Positions 35,501 to 49,742 are shown, counted from the stretch's first letter. The stretch is 64,000 nucleotides of DNA from Stratiolaelaps scimitus (GCA_019614645.1 JABWDB010000007.1:8817501-8881500), one strand, 5' to 3'. Notes: a model not told the origin generated them from the letters alone. Made by a program: numbers and translations.

Positions 35501-38500
35501 TCGACGAATACACGATATCGTCGAAACAACAATAACGAGGAGGCAAGGACAGAGCAAAAAAAGGACTATCGGTAGCGACGCCGAAGGTAGCTATGCATCC
35601 GCCCGTCTGTTTCCAGAAGGACAGGCTACACTGCAGGATAACAACGATGGGTATTGAAACCGCGGATTGATCGTCCAGGTCCAGTACTGTATCGTGTGTT
35701 GTATTGTGTCATACAGACCAGACAGTTGTGTTGCTGGGAAGTGGCGTTAACCGGCGGTGGGAAACGAGTGAGAGGATACGCTAAACGACAACCGTGGCCA
35801 TGGACGGAGATCGGTTCGCTCTCGCTCTGCGACAACCAATCCTCGCACCAGCTGCTCCTACCGCCCATGTAATATCCAGCGTACGTGAGTCACGCTTCGG
35901 ACTCGTCGACATCTGAATTAACTTTACGCTCGGCTGACAATGAAATGAAGTCAGAGGCAGGGGCCACGAGTGCATGGCAGAAGCGGTTCGAGTAGGTCCG
36001 CCTGCTTGCCTCGACTGCCGCATCTCTACGCAGTTCTCTACATACACAAGCACTCAGACAGATAGACATACGCATACCTGTGCGGGCATTCACATGCACA
36101 TGTACACCAAATGCGAGTAAGTATGCACATGCAGACCCCCACGCAGACAGAGCCACAGATACAGAGATGCAAACAGAGACGTTTTAGAGCAGCCCGCTAC
36201 AGAGACCACGACGGCGCCCAGCAGCAGCACCACTGCTGGCAAGGGCCATGGCTAGCCGAGAGTGTGACAGCTTTGTTATAGGTCGGGGGTCCGTCCGTGC
36301 AGGGCCACAAGGGAAGACTCGACAGGTCCTCGATTTAGAGAGATAGCAAATACCCAGCTTAGGCTAGCAGGAACGAAACAGGACACCCGTCTATTGGTCG
36401 ACGGGCAGGCTCGAATAGGCCGAACAGGAGAGGCCTCGATCTATAGGCGTACGGGAGCACTCCACTGCGCAATGAGGTTGACAGTAGACGATGCACAACT
36501 CTGCGTTAGGTTGATCAGCGCGACGAACGGACGGAGAGACAGAGCAGAGGGCGAGGAACAGGATGAACACAATGTGACTCCTGACAGCTACCCAGCTGCT
36601 TGTCGCTACTTCGTGTCGATCTGGCACGGGAACGATCTGCCCAAGCCCGAAACAGACGAGTGGGTATATTCACATCTAGTTGTTCATTTACATGTATAGC
36701 CCACTGGTGTCTATTCCGCTGCTGTAAGACAGGAAGCTTAATTTATCCTGCCGAGCCAACGCGGCCAACGACCAAGGCGGTGGTTCAGACGACGCCGACA
36801 ACCTCAATCTAACGATTAGGTCGTCCCGTGTCTACTTGGCCCTTGCCTTGTGGCTCCTTTGAGTGGGCGGACGTGAGTTTGTTCCATCCATATCAGGGGC
36901 CAGGGACATGGACATGAATCGGGCTTGACAAGCAAGCAGCATCGTGCCGCCTCTATCCGTGATATCAAGCTAAAGGGTCTTTCCGCCAAGAGGCGGAGAT
37001 AGACAGCAAGAGTTGAACTGTACGAAACTTTTCGCATGTCTGGCTGAGAAATAGTTGATATTCTGTCTGGTCTTGCAAAAGCTGGGTAGGACACGGGAGA
37101 CATCCAGCAGACAAATAAAAAATAAAGAGAAACAAAATTAAAGTGATGCAGAACAGCATTGAGGTTATTTATCACACGTGACAAATAGATCTCTCTATCC
37201 GTCTACATCTGCTCACGAGCAAAGAGGCTAACATGAATTCTAGTGGTAGTGCATCCGAATAGATATATATATATATACTTATGCTTCGTATTATTATTCA
37301 ATATTCGTGTCCTCGTTTACCGCATTTGCAACACATGTACCCCACTATTGTGCAAAGAAAAATTTTATCGCAGCCACTAAGCTGTCACCAGCCATGAACA
37401 TTCACTGAAGAAACCCATCGTGTTAAAAGGGGGGATCAAATATGAGGCCTGCAATAAAAACGTTCAAAGAAATATGAACGCAGATCCTGCCTGAAAGTAA
37501 GCGTCCGCTAAATTGGTTTAAAAATGTATGTATTTGTAATTGCCGCAGAATATGAAATTACTGTAAATTTTATGTATGCTCAATAAAAATGCTCTAGCTA
37601 TTTTCTGATAACGATATTCAGTTTAGGTCCGCCTCTTAAATTGGTGCCTCTGTCTTATATATGACGGCAGTATTTCATTGTAAGAGATTTTCTTGGTAAT
37701 CCAGCCGGAAATCTATTAACAGGGTTTATTAAATAATTAGCTTTTGATATTGTTTCTGTATCAAAGCGTTCCAAGAACTGACAGTATTGTGTGTGTTTAT
37801 GGAACTTCTCATAATTTGCCTATTAACGTTGTTCGTCCAGAGATGAGTGAAACATAGAGGTGTTAAGGAAATTAAAACAAAATTGTCGACAGACAACAGT
37901 CCTTTGCTGTACTATTCTAAGCGCACACATTGGCATTATGACGCGCGAGAGTATGATATGCCTTTACGTACTTTGCAAGCGTAGATCTCGAAATACTACC
38001 AATCGGGTGGTAGGAACGTAATTAGTGATCATGTTAATGGAAACTGCAGTTCCCTTCTTTCTTGAACGCTCGATCTCTCAGATATTTATATACCTATTCT
38101 ACATGTGTTGTGCACCTATATGTGTACGCTCGTGCACGGCAAGTTACATATTAAGGTCGACAATGTATGCGGATAGCGCAGCACAGATATGACTGCTGGG
38201 GGTGGAGGCAGATTGAGGAATTGGGACGCACGTTGGCTTCGGTTGTAGGGTGGGACGGATCAGGGCGCCGCGGTAGCGCGAACGACAACGGCGGACTAGG
38301 AGACTACTCCGGCATCGAAAGCAAGGAGGCAGGAAAGGAACACTGTGCGTGAGCTCGGATGAGAGATAGGGAAGGAATACGAAGCGATCGATGTATTAGG
38401 AAGTGATCTATTTTGTGTTCACGCCACGTACGGACGGCTCTAACCATCTCGCAGTGGAGGGGATGGAGGGGCTGGTTGTGTGGCTCCTCTAACCGGCCGA

Positions 38501-40050
38501 GCACCAACGGCGCTACAAAGAGCGACAGTCTGTGGCGGCGCAACGAGAGAGGAACAGCTACGCCAAGCAGAAGCAAGCTAGTAGAAAGCAGAGGCGCGGT
38601 GGTGGTAGCTGCGGCGGCTGCGGCAGCAGCAGGATTGGCACCGGCAGTTATATAGTAGTAATAGTAGCAGTAGTGTAGCTGTGGTGGTGGTGGTGGTGAT
38701 GGTAGTGCTGGGACGGGCAGTTTCTCAGTTGGTGTTCAACCCGATGGCTGCGGAGACGGCGGCCAAGCCTCGCTTCTCTGGTGTCTGCCTGCCAGCTTCG
38801 CTACTACGCGCTGACTGAGCCCTGCCTACGGCCTGGGCTGAGTCCCTTCTCAGCTGCCACTGTTGGACTGCTACTGGCTCACTCGGACGGGTACCGAGCT
38901 GCTACCGAGCAGAGCCTGGAAGCCGCTCGTGGTATAGATATCCGATGGCAGACGGGGGGTCGAGGGACAGAATGAGGGACCTACAGATAGAGATAGAAGG
39001 GAAGAGGGAGAGCGAGAGAGATATACTAGAGGGAGGGAGGGAGGGAGTATAGCAGTGGCTGTAGCGGCAGCGTAGGTAACCGACAACGTCCGAGCGTAGT
39101 GCCCATCCGTCCGCTCGTCCGCCCATCGTAGACATACACAAAAGATAGGCAAACAGACAGGCGGCTGGGGGGCCAAACACCGGCGGCGGTGGAAGGCGGA
39201 GGAGGCTTCCGCTGTCCGATCGCGCTCTACGGATATACGTATCTATCTACACGACAGGCGTGGAGCAGCCATCGAGCAGACGGAGAGGGGAGGCAGTGGG
39301 AAAGCAAGGGCGAAGCTCCATCCTTGAAGAGAAATGGCTCATCGGCAGGGTGACGGGCCAACGCGACCTTCAAGAACCAATGTTGCTGGTTATCCATGGT
39401 GAGCTGGAGCCTTTGTCAGTGTTTATTATACCAATACGCCGAGCCGTAGATGCGTAACACATACACATACCCACGTACGCAGTGATACTCTTTTATGTGG
39501 CACATGTACAACCAGCCGGTTTGCGGCGATTTTTGCTTTGCTATTTCAGTACAAGTGATTAAACAGGGTGGACGATTGCTGCTGGGATGGAGGCGCTCGT
39601 TATCTCACGGATTGCACAGTTTCACGGATTCTGACGCAGGATTGTATCCATCTCTCGTCTTAGACTCTGCAGTGCTGTTCTTTTGGCAATCAGTGAAACG
39701 CCCCATTGAAGGTTGACTGAAAGCTCTGATTAGTCCGACAAAGTAGCTCACTCACTTGGGGCTACTCGGAGTCGACAAGGTTAGGGAGGTCATAACCGAC
39801 AAGTCTCCGGAAACGTGTTTCCTTGACACAAGTACCAAGCGAGCAGTAACCTCCTCTGATAGTCGGCGACCTGGATACGTCGCCTGATACAATTGATACG
39901 CTACTCCCACAACGTAGTGCGGAACGTCGAAGATCGGCATTTTCCTCTATCGGACATATGCTTGATTCATCTCCGACAATATTTGAAGAAAATCGGGAAA
40001 CTGCATGTGTTTATATTATACCTACTTCCTTGAAATGATAATGGTTCTCA

Positions 40051-40078
40051 AATATATATATATATATATATATATATA
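40051..40078. repeat. TA microsatellite
   Basis: (TA)n of about 28 bp, 215 bp before a longer TA tract. Confidence 0.9.
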
Positions 40079-40291
40079 CTGACGCAGGATTAATCTATAA
40101 AGATATATAGATATGTGCAGATTCCAGACGACCGCTTTACATTGCTTACGGGGGTCAATGATTCCTGAAAACTCGGTCTAAATAAAGACCACCAAAAAAA
40201 TTACTGATGAAACTATGCCACTGGTGCTAAAGATAATAAATCAAGGCGGGCCTCCTATTACGGTAATAGGCTCAAGCGTACCACGTGTCCA

Positions 40292-40293
<2 letters not shown>

Positions 40294-40379
<86 letters not shown>
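40294..40379. repeat. Long TA microsatellite (~86 bp)
   Basis: (AT)n interrupted by two ATAC triplets. Self-complementary, so it can extrude a cruciform. A 17-bp palindrome, CCTATTACGGTAATAGG, lies just upstream at 40253-40269. Confidence 0.95.
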
Positions 40380-42447
40380 CGCAACAAAGACTACCGAATA
40401 GCTGTGATCATGGCGGCAGGCGACGTATCTTCGTTTGGATTCTATACAGACTGCGTCGTAAACGCTCGAGCTTGCCAGCAGCATGGTCCCCGAGCTGGCT
40501 TCCCTCGCGACGGTCACCAGACACCGTACGACGTATGGTTGGACGGCTCGAGTCGACTTGACTCGACTCCACGATGGTGTCCGGCGGCCGCCGCCGCTGC
40601 AACCGCCTCTGCGTTGCACGCTAGCTGGTTCAAGGCAATGTGTGTCAGCCTTCAAAGCTCTGAGGCCGGAGAAGAGCGCTCGTCCGCCGTCGGCCTGCAT
40701 CCCGCTGAATTGCCTCGATTTAGATAACGCGGTGGGCGCCACAACGGCCGAAAAAGGGGAAATGGCACAGGGTGGCTGAAGCGACGTCTCTTTCTCACAC
40801 GCAGGCTCACGTACACCCACACATCGCTGCCAGGCAAAGCACTAACAGGGGTCGGGACTAACCGAGACGCAGGCGCTAGTCAGTCAAGTCAGACTCGAGT
40901 CAGACCCACACACACACACACAATTCTGAACCCAACCTCCGTCTGACGTCGGAATTGCCACTGCCGTCGCCTTCCGTCGCTAAACGGGATAAACTCAAGG
41001 GTAAAGGGAGATCCCGTCTACTCTACTCTACTACTACTATTACTACAATACAGCCACTATACAGTCAGTATCGCGAAAGCAAACGGATCCTACGAAGTTA
41101 ACTCTCGCCATTTCATTCGACCGACCGATGGAGCGAGTGGATGGGGAGCCATCAGCTTGCCGCTTGTGCAGCTTCGAGAGGCCATAGGGGTAACGAACGA
41201 ACATAGAAGTTACCGAATCGGAGAATGCCGACCACCACTATAGCGGGGTTTGTTGCCGTTCGTCTCGGCCGTTGAGCGCCGTCCAGTAGTCCTCTTCCCG
41301 ATGTCTTTTGGCGACGGCCAAGCTATCGAACGACTTGGATTGTCATTTGCTGCTGCTGCTGCTATTGTTCGGTCCCTCGTCTGTCTGTCTGATCGTCAGT
41401 CAGTCAGCCGGCCAAGTAGACAGCCCAGCACAGCCCGTTGCTCGTCAATCGCTGCCATTTCGGTGCCCGCAAACGGGGGGGGGGGTATGTCAGGAACGGC
41501 GGAGTCGACGGCGGAGAATCGAGAAAGGGCGTATCTTTTCTGTGCCAGCGCCCGCCGCTGGGGTTTGTCTATCTTGAACTTAAACTTCGTCGGCTCGCGC
41601 CCGTCGTATTGAAGGAGAGGGTTCACCGTGGAGGGCTTGGAAGCAAGACTGTGCAATCATGGACACCTTAGCCGTAACCACCTCATACAAACTTGCAACA
41701 CCCATAAAATCAGACATTGCTGTCCTTTACTAGTCACAGCTAAGTGGGATTCGTCATCTCGTGAATGAGAGATGGCGAACAATAGGCAATGACGAAACAC
41801 GAAACTGTTGGAACAGGCCATAGCCCATACAGAGATAGACGGAAGTGCGCTGCGTGCCACAGGTGATCTTCTGCGCAAATGTGACTTCTATTTAACTACT
41901 CTGGCTAGATGTAGTCACGCCTCTGCGCTTTACCAGTCTCTCACATAGGCTGAGGGATCTGCCAATCTTTTCTTGTCTGACTCGACGACTAGACTAGTTT
42001 GACGACGATATACCGAAGGGTATATACCATATATCATAGAGGAACACTCAGATGAACGGAGCGGCTCAGTTGGAGCAAAGCAGGCGGTAATGCTACCATT
42101 GCTCTGAACGAACGTTCGGATGAAGCGCACAAAAATATTCTGGCATCACCTCTTTTGCAGTGGGCAGGTAGAAAGCGGGCTGTCGTAGGATGGAACGTTA
42201 GTCTATTGATAGCTAGACTGAACGTTAGTCTATTGATAAAGGTATACTATAATGAAACGAAACAGAGAAAGTCTGTTTATTATAATTGCGATTAATGCAT
42301 AGACTGAATATAATTTCTGTGGGCGTTGCCCCTTGTATACTGTTACTTTTATGATAATCAAAACATTGATGTAAATAATGCCGTTTCCAGAAATCGGTAG
42401 CATTTGAAATAATCCATGAGACGACACTTTTTCGCTATTATTTTTAC

Positions 42448-42492
42448 GAGAACTTAAGCGTTGTGATAAGACTGCAGTTCCGTTAATAAACC
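42448..42492 (+). repeat. Dispersed repeat, copy 2, with ATT tail
   Basis: ACGAGAACTTAAGCGTTGTGA, then TGCAGTTCC and AATAAACC, matches 31239-31285. It is followed at 42503-42526 by (ATT)n. This arrangement, a conserved end plus a short tandem tail, is typical of LINE 3' termini. Confidence 0.6.
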
Positions 42493-42502
42493 AAACCTTG
42501 TA

Positions 42503-42526
42503 TTATTATTATTATTATTATTGTAT
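42503..42526 (+). repeat. ATT microsatellite
   Basis: (TAT)n with about eight units, directly after the dispersed repeat. Confidence 0.9.
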
Positions 42527-44095
42527 TATAAAGCTTACGGTCACTTAAGGTGTAATGCTATTCATCATTTGTCAATACGCCACTGTAGGATACGCTTATA
42601 GTATGATGTAAATGAAAAATATTTCCAAACGAAATGGAAACCAATCAGTGGATTGCAGTTGGCTATTTATAGTAATACCTATTACTATTATTGTGATAGT
42701 GAGGCATAGCACATGGAATGATATTCTAAGGACACAGTACGATTTCCTCTGATTCAATTAAGCCTCGACCGAATATCTGTATCCCAATAACTCAAGCACG
42801 TGTATCGGTTACATAAGATCCTTACATGTGCATACATATACCCTGATGGCGCACAAGAATCATTCTTCATACAGAGCTTCCCGGTTATCACGGACCAAGT
42901 TTCTGGAAAACGAGACGCTCAGAAAGGCACACAATACGAATATGCCATGAGGTTGTTATTCTCAGCTGGGCACTGCCTCGTTGCCAGGCTAGACTAAACG
43001 ACTAGCCGGACGTAAGGAAAACCGGTAATACATACAAACGTATCCACGACCTTTAGTGAACTCTGCCACCTTGAGTTCTGCTTTTTCGACCATTTCCAAG
43101 CCATTTGAACTCGACTCGACCGCTGACCGTATTGGCTTGACCTGTTTCGACCCTTCTCGCTGAAGAAGGCTAGGGGAGGGGGGTATTGGAAGCGAGGGCG
43201 GCTTTGGCCTGATGAGCGTTCTCCCGCCTCTGTTGGCGAGCACCCATGTGAAACGCCAGTACCATGGCTCACCTGCCTGAAACTATGCTAGAGACCTGGG
43301 AGAAACAGAGTCCTGGAAAGACTCAAGCGACGTTGGCCTTCGAGACTGAGCGGTGGAGCCGGGCCGTTCAGTCGCTCGAAGCAGTCGTCCTTTTTCCATC
43401 TCTCTGAGTGGCACGCCCAGCCACGAAAACCAAGGGCCCCAGGCAGACAGGCGGCAAGCAAGCAAGCCAGCCAGCCAGCCAGCAAAGCGGCATCCAGCTG
43501 CCTGCCGAGTGAAAAAGCGCCTCGTCGGTTACAGCAAGTGGCCTGATCGTAGAACGAGAGCGTACAGTAGGAAAAAAGAGACGAGATTACCTAAATTGAA
43601 TGATTATTCTTATGCGGCACGCTATTCCCCTCTCCAACGTTGAACTCCAGTGCGATGCCGCTACCGTGGGGTGTCCTCGTTCCCCGCCACAACCATGCCC
43701 GCCGCCCCAATTTCCTACAACTACGACTACCACTAGCACCACTACTGACGCAGGGTGGCTCGTGGGTTGAGCCAAGACGTCTCGGCTTGAAAACGAGCGG
43801 GTGCTGCTTGCGTTGCTTCCGCCTCAACCGACCGCGTTCTCAATGAATTCCCAACAAGCCACAAGGCCGTTCTTTTGCCGTTCACTGCACTTGGCGCAGG
43901 GAGGCTAGATAAGCGCGTTGCTCTCCCCGTTTCTCCTCTCTCTCTCTGTATCTCTATATCTCTCCCTGTGCATTGTTCAGGAGCGTCGTTGGACTTTCGT
44001 GACGTAAAGCCGAATACGAGCGCGGCGAGACTTCAACTCACTTGCTGTTGGGGTGCAGCTAAAAGGAACGAAACCCGCGCGATGTTTGACGATGA

Positions 44096-44121
44096 AAACC
44101 TGAGCGACTTCGCTCAGGTTT
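44096..44121. repeat. 12-bp-stem perfect palindrome
   Basis: AAACCTGAGCGA and TCGCTCAGGTTT are separated by only two bases. Confidence 0.8.
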
Positions 44122-45258
44122 AGGAAACAACTGTGGCAACCGAACGCGCTGAATGTATGTATGCCTACTTGCATGTACACGTTGTCGGTTGTAATACCAG
44201 TGCGATACTGCAATAAGGCAAGAGTTGTCAATGTCGAATGTCCGGTGTCGTGCTCGTCGCCGTGCGTGTTATTATCATGGCTAGATTTTTTAGATTCATC
44301 GGTCACTCAGAGTGAAGCCCTTGTAAAGCCATATCTAGCTGACTCGCGCCAGTTCAATTCGTTGCTCGGTAAGTCCGTCGAATGTCTCTCGAGCCTCAGG
44401 CATTCGGTTTTCTATGCAGAGTCGGACAAGCAACTACTGGCGGTCGCTATCAGCTTTTCTATTCCCTGTCCGGTACCCTGAAAGCCACAGGGTTCCGTTC
44501 ACTATTAGATGGTAGCCGTCCGTTCGAGTCGTCTCTGAAGCCTTCAATGATATCGGCTGCGAGACTGCGAAGGTCCGTGGAGATCGGAAACTGGCGGCGA
44601 GGCGAAGCCCAATGCACCCCGTTCACTCGTGGATATGTCGGCCGCAAACAGCATGGCACGGCATGGTGGCATTTTTTGGCTGGCATGTTTACCCTACAGC
44701 ACTTCCGCATGTCGTCTCTCCAGTCTCATATACACATACTATTACATAGCAGACTGTTAGTGTAAATATGTGCACGTGTGTGAGTTAATACTCAGTGCGG
44801 AAAAGGTTTCCGCCGTACTATTCATTTTCAGCCCAGCTGGAAGCCTGATGATGCTCTTCTGCGTTTTCCAATCTGCCGGGACGCCGTTCGCGTCCGCACA
44901 AGAGGCGCGCAAGGCTATACGTATAGAGAGACAGACATACGACGACCTCATCCATGGACATGTTGTCGCTGAGAGTTCCGTCCCACTGCCCGCCGCCATC
45001 ATCGGCGTCGCGTTCCATTGAGTCAGCATAAGGACAGAGAAAGAAACCTCATGTATTCATTTTCGGTTTAGTCCACACCATATCCATAAGCCCTAAACAC
45101 AACTATTCCTGCAATCGCTTGGCGGCGCCTCCTACTTATTGGGTCCACCATTGATGGAGCCCATCCATCGTGATCGTTATGGCATCGGAGGGCTGACGAC
45201 GAGTTCAGCTACTGCAGAAAACGAGACAGCAGATTCAAGGGAAGAGTGATTGAGAGCG

Positions 45259-45280
45259 GAGAGAGAGAGAGAGAGAGATA
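45259..45280 (+). repeat. GA microsatellite
   Basis: (GA)n with about ten units. Confidence 0.85.
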
Positions 45281-48200
45281 GACGGGGCTGTTGAAAACTA
45301 CTCTTGAGTCGCGCCCGATGAAAAGAGAGGTTAAGAAGACCGACCAGGTGTGGTCTAGCCTGTCCTCCGAAGGGTATTGGTGAATGATTGAGCAAGTCTG
45401 CTAACAATGGCCCTTTTTGATGAAGTGCAATATGCGTAGACCTATGCACAAGGAAAGTGTATGATTTTCAGGAATAGCGCTCAGGCTGTCCGCTTGAAGA
45501 GGTTATGCGCCACTGCTGCCTACATTCCGGTCATATTCAAAAGGATGAAGCTCGCGCATAGATTCTGAGCGAGAACAACTATGAGAAATAAACATATGCT
45601 CGTGCCTATGTTATCGCTGTACAATGTTGGAACTTCGCAACAATAAAGCACAACAAGGTTAGACATTCAACGCGTATGTCAGGTGACATAATTGTCAAAA
45701 TAAAATGTTTGTATCTTTTACAGTTATCACTCGTATGATGAAATTGGACAGTAAAGGACAGGGTCAAGATTGGTCAGAGCGTTCCCCTGCGGCATGGCGC
45801 TAATGGAGCTGTGCGCTTGTGACAAACTCGTGTTCGTTCGTTTGTCAGCCACCAACAGGGTAAAGCGTTGCTGAAGCATGTTGTCTCATGCAGTTAAAGT
45901 TGAGCCCACAATGAATCTGATGCGTGTACGTCAGCCGGCGTAGACGGTGTGACAAATCGCGCGCTCTTGTTTGCTGTGACGCCGAGATGAACAAGGCTTC
46001 GAACAGGTGGATTTCTATCGATTTTGAGGATGACAATCACGGTGACAATAAACGGTACAGACATAGAACAGGGAGTATTAACGATTATTAATTTACAAGC
46101 GATAAGTTGGGAGGTACGAAAGTAACATTTGAGCGAATTTCCGCTAAACATTATGGTTAGCGAATTTTACGGGTGCCTCAGGAGAAATTAATGGCCTGCC
46201 AGGGTCTTATAGGTTAATGGTTGGTTTCCGTACCATGTTATATGTATGTGCATGTAAGACCTGTTCACTTTTTCGGGCTGACCCTTGCGTCTCAAACATT
46301 TAACGTCCACAGAACTGCTTTTGGCATTGCTTCATAAGAAGGACCCCTTTTTACAAATGCAAATATCCAACAGCGGGGATCCTACGTGTCTCCTCTGGTT
46401 GCGAGGCGCATACGAACGCACCATGCCAAAATGCTCGACGTGCATGCAAGACCTAAGGCAATGGGACATCTTACATGCTACAATGTTCCACATGCGTCTT
46501 CTATTTTATCCATAAAGTGTGTTCGCGTCTAGTGTCAGTCACTCAACGATTATATTATAGCAGTTAGTAAACTCGTGCAAAGTGGCTATTTTTAGCTTAC
46601 CATTAGAGGGATTGAATGTCAAGCGATAAATGAGAATGGTTCAGGGAGGGCAACGACTTCCGCTCTATGTCAACTGTCAATTCATCACGGAGAGAAAAAT
46701 AGAGCAAGAGCTATCCACGTACACTGGTCGTAAGTCTGTAGCTGGTGCTATTAAACAGAAGCCTGTCTGCTTTTTTATGTCAATAGTGCCGGGGAATCGT
46801 TGTAAAGCTTCCAAAGGCTAAGATTTACCACCGAGCAAGAACCTATGCAGACCTCGTACAAGGCTTGGATAAACAGGTACGTTGCCGTCGCTTATCTAGG
46901 AGATGACGGTTTTGACGCCTTTTGATAAACTATTATCAACGCAGGTTCTGGAGGAGAAGGCTACGTAGGAATATGGGTAACTACATCAGTGCAAAATCTC
47001 CTATGAATCAAATTAATATGATGTAGGTACACGACTTACTACAGCGCATTCGCTGCGCACTAACCGACAAACACGTCAATCTGAGCTTGTGACAGCGACG
47101 GACTTCCGAACGAGCCCCGTACACGCCATACAGCGTTAAATTGTATAGCCAGCTCATAGAGGAGTGGCATGATGGTGGTTGTTGCTGTTGTAACAGCCGT
47201 AGCGGCAGAATTACGTCCAGCCTAAGATTCAATTCAGCGTCCGGTGAAGTCCACTCCTGCCATTGTTTCTGCTTCAGCCCCTTCCAAGCTAACTTCTACT
47301 AGCTACACTGGGCCAAGGCTCGAACGTTGACCGAACCCATGTTGGCCGGAACTCAAGGTGCAAGTGTGTAAAACGCACCGAAGCGAACAACTTTCTTTCG
47401 TCGAAGTCCGAATCGATGTGTTTACGCTACGACAACGACAAGTGCGAACTACGCGATCGGCAGCAAGGTGTTGTCGCTTTCCAATGCCAGTGCAGTAGCC
47501 GCATCGGTTGTTCCTGGTTGCCGGCGGGCCGTAACTGTTAGCTGCACGTGGGGAAGTTGTCTCTACAAACGACGCAACAACATAGTCACTGCAGATATTA
47601 GCAGCTACAAAGGGAATAGTCCCTATCCCTGCCGCGTTCTCGCTCTACGTAACCGCCGTCAACAACAGAGTCTACGGGCCACGAGAAACAACGCTGCCTG
47701 TCACCGGCGACTCCGCAACGGCGGAATCGCATCCTTGGTCCTACGATTGCCGTAAAAGCATCGAGAAGTGGCAGCGAGGAACGAAACAGCGCAGCCGTCG
47801 AAGCAGACAGACGCGCGCTACATTGACTGTAGGCCTCCGCCAAATCTTTTTTCCTCCGTGGAACAATAGAGGAACACAAATTGAATTGGGCAAAGTTGTA
47901 ACTCTGTAGAGTAACATCGTTGCTGTGCAGCTCGTTGAGGGTATGCGGCGTGTGTGGCCTTCGCGTCGGCCGCTTTTCGGCCTGTGTACGAACGCCGGCA
48001 CCGGACACTCGTACGACCGGTATGTGCTGCTACTGCACGCGTTCCTCTGCTGGAAGAAAGCGAACTATGGGAGAGACGGCGAGGGGACCGAAGGCTCCGA
48101 GAGACGAACGAAAAAAAATGTTCTTTGACTTGCCATTTCTTTCTGGATGCTCCACATTGTCCCACCAGTACGGTTGAATGGATTGGTCCAGTAGTGGCCG

Positions 48201-49626
48201 GGGCGACTGACATGCCTTCGAAATTAAATTTGTTCGCGCCCCCCAGCAGGGACATGGACAGAAATAGGGAACGCCTCGAGCAGAAGTCTGAGTCAGGAGC
48301 GAATGGACGAGGGAGGGGAGTAGTATTATATAATCGAATAGTAGCACACAATACTTCCGTGTATTGCAAGGGATGAAGTCAGCTGTGATGATGAAATGGC
48401 ATAATATTAAACAATGGAGAAAAACTGGTACATGTGGTGTCAGGATGGCATCCCCAGATGTAGCTAGAGCTTAGACGAAATAGGAAGTTGGCATATGGAC
48501 GATTGTGTGTTTAGCAGTATGATCGCTGCGAGAGAGTTATCAGTATAACAGGGACCATATATGCAAAAGAGAAATGCAACCGATTTCGCATGTTTGTTCT
48601 CGTGTATTATTATTATTATTACCTTTAGACGACTGTATGCAGTGAAGACAAAAATATTAGGAGAACAGGAGCAAAAGCGATAACCAATGCAGATGGATCG
48701 AATCTTCTAACCTTTGCTTGCCGCGTTGTACAACGCACATTTGCTGTTGATGAGCCTGAGTGTTCAAAAGAACATCACGCGGACGCGACTGACTGGCGAT
48801 TGAATAAAGCGCTTCTGAATGGGCGCAAACGCACTGCATCGGAGAGGGAAGCCCCTGCCTCGAAGTCGACTACTTTACTTGCAAAATGGGATCCAGAATA
48901 GAATAAAGAACCGGCTACATATGTCAGTAAGACGCTTGCAAGTGGCCGACATCCCACGAGCGACGTGTCATTCGTTCCATGAACGACGAAAAAGGCGAAC
49001 AACGAAAGACGGCTGGAAGAGGCAACGCCATGTGGCTGGCGACGCATCAGGGGCTAAAAATAGCAAACTTTATGCGCCCCCATCGCCCCAAAGCCCCACG
49101 GTACCACCTCTTCGTCACCCCTCCGCCCCCCCCCCAACTAGGCCTCGGCCTTTTCCCGCAGTTCTGTCTTTCCTTTCCCTTCTTCATCTTCTTTCAGAAG
49201 CATGGTGGCGTTCCCATACGTCCCCGCTTGGTTTGGCGTGCGATCGGCTGCTCGCTGTCCTGTCCCAGCGGCTAGGCCTCTCTTTCCTCTACATCGACTG
49301 GTTTTCGCATTCTTACACTGGGTGGCGCAGTATCTGCGTATGTCTCTCTTTCTATCTATCTCTCTCGCGTCCACCCCTATCATGTCCAAGTCTTCTTCTC
49401 ATAACTATTCGTTCACTGTTCACTGTCTAGCTTTGGCCCTTTCTTGCCCGGTAGTTGGTGTGCTACGTAGCCCTATAGGACTGCGGCCCGGCGACGAATT
49501 GACGATCACGGACGGGGCCGGTTACCCTGCTGTGGCCACTAAGACGCAAAATAGCGAAATGGCTAATAAGTGTAGGGTGCAGAGTACAGTGCGTTGCCGG
49601 GACATACGGGTATTAAGGAAGGGAAA

Positions 49627-49742
49627 ATGGGAGTAGAAAATGACTCTGCCCCGGTATTCTGCTCCGCTGTGGCGGTTTCGCTTGTGGGAAAAGCGGAGGA
49701 AAGGGAACCATTCCTCTGCCAGCCCTCCCCGATTGTTGAAGG
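49627..49742 (+). other. Candidate plus-strand first coding exon (speculative)
   Basis: ATG at 49627 (A at -3, G at +4) opens 38 codons beginning MGVENDSAPVFCSAVAVSLV, up to GAAGG|GTAAGT, a consensus 5' splice site. No partner exon or homology is recognised. The donor falls inside the left arm of a perfect palindrome. Confidence 0.12.

Larger units (their letters stand above)
38200..41600 (+). other. GC-rich region with microsatellites, no recognisable protein
   Basis: CpG- and GC-rich segments (38.2-39.35 and 40.4-41.6 kb) flank two TA tracts. There is a GGT/GGTGAT-type repeat near 38.69 kb and GGGA repeats near 39.04 kb. CCATG|GTGAGC near 39.4 kb is a fair plus-strand donor. No domain is recognised in any frame. 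Confidence 0.2.

Noticed and set aside
48819..49430. 203-codon plus-strand frame, Pro/Leu/Ser-rich
   Set aside because: Starts without ATG context and consists of pyrimidine-rich low-complexity sequence.
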